Part shown: positions 63,855-64,000 of the stretch, piece after piece
Layout of the letters: the number at the start of each line of letters is the position of its first letter
How positions within the stretch are numbered: the first letter of the stretch is position 1
From: Dichetophora obliterata
Taxonomy: Eukaryota > Arthropoda > Insecta > Diptera > Sciomyzidae
Direction of reading: 5' to 3'
DNA: 64,000 nucleotides
Assembly (NCBI GenBank): GCA_963920525.1
Contig: OY986435.1
Coordinates: forward strand, 303,931,408 to 303,995,407
Position numbers and translations under genes: made by a program
Notes under the pieces: model-generated
Databases searched by the model: none
What the model saw: the letters and a program-made list of their open reading frames with translations, nothing else
What the model was told of the DNA's origin: nothing

Positions 63855-64000
63855 TTAGCGTGTATTAAACATAACCATCGTATTCTACGTCAAATTTTAC
63901 ATTGAAAACGATTTTTTTATCGATGGAGAAATGATTAATACTATTGCAAAAAAATTAAATAAACTCGCGCTGTACCTGACGTCGGCGCGCCAGTTGCAAA

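Overview
This window reads as intergenic or intronic DNA of a higher fly (Brachycera; tephritid or calyptrate is my best guess). It is strongly AT-rich, there is no operon-like gene packing, and almost every recognisable protein belongs to a Class I or Class II eukaryotic transposable element of types common in Diptera: mariner, Tc1, DD37E, DD41D, piggyBac, hAT, and jockey-, RTE- and I-like LINEs. I recognise no host protein-coding gene. The organism call is inference from TE content and base composition. Family names come from visible motifs; no database search was run.

Layout. 0-8.8 kb: a small psq-type helix-turn-helix ORF inside weak terminal inverted repeats (TIRs), an I-like RT scrap, and a decayed jockey-like LINE (minus, about 2.7-6.2 kb) whose endonuclease domain is split by a complete 1,287-bp mariner (4488-5774) with TA duplication, 30-bp TIRs and an unbroken 345-codon transposase. 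8.8-15 kb: a tandem duplication of a 1.9-kb module carrying the 3' half of an RTE-like LINE, a (CCTAA)n tail and a tRNA-Asp-like sequence; the second unit is split by a DD37E-type Tc1 relative. 15-27 kb: AT-rich DNA with fossil Tc1, foldback/SINE-like repeats, minisatellites and a Helitron/DINE-like element holding a ~110-bp tandem array. 27.5-30.1 kb: a piggyBac element with TTAA duplication, a probable 91-bp intron, all three catalytic Asp motifs and a Cys-rich C-terminus, broken only by one A-tract indel. 30-41 kb: a pogo/Tc1-type MITE (short non-autonomous element) with an internal minisatellite, an IR/DR Tc1 fossil, a mariner remnant, a hAT-type element, and a second DINE-like copy in inverse orientation. 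41-50 kb: several non-autonomous elements, including a piggyBac-type MITE. 49-54 kb: a DD41D mariner with an internal deletion, an RNase H scrap, a LINE RT, and a hAT MITE with a perfect 8-bp target duplication. 55-64 kb: nested foldbacks and palindromes, plus mariner-, piggyBac- and Harbinger-type MITEs.

How the parts work together: they do not form a pathway. The value of the window is stratigraphic. Three insertions can be read against an unoccupied sister copy elsewhere in the window (DD37E in the tandem duplication, the 789-bp TA-flanked MITE in one DINE copy, and a ~112-bp hairpin in one foldback arm), and the 4.5-kb mariner is read against a LINE coding sequence that resumes on both sides. 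The two transposase genes closest to working order are the mariner at 4661-5698 and the piggyBac at 28017-29840.
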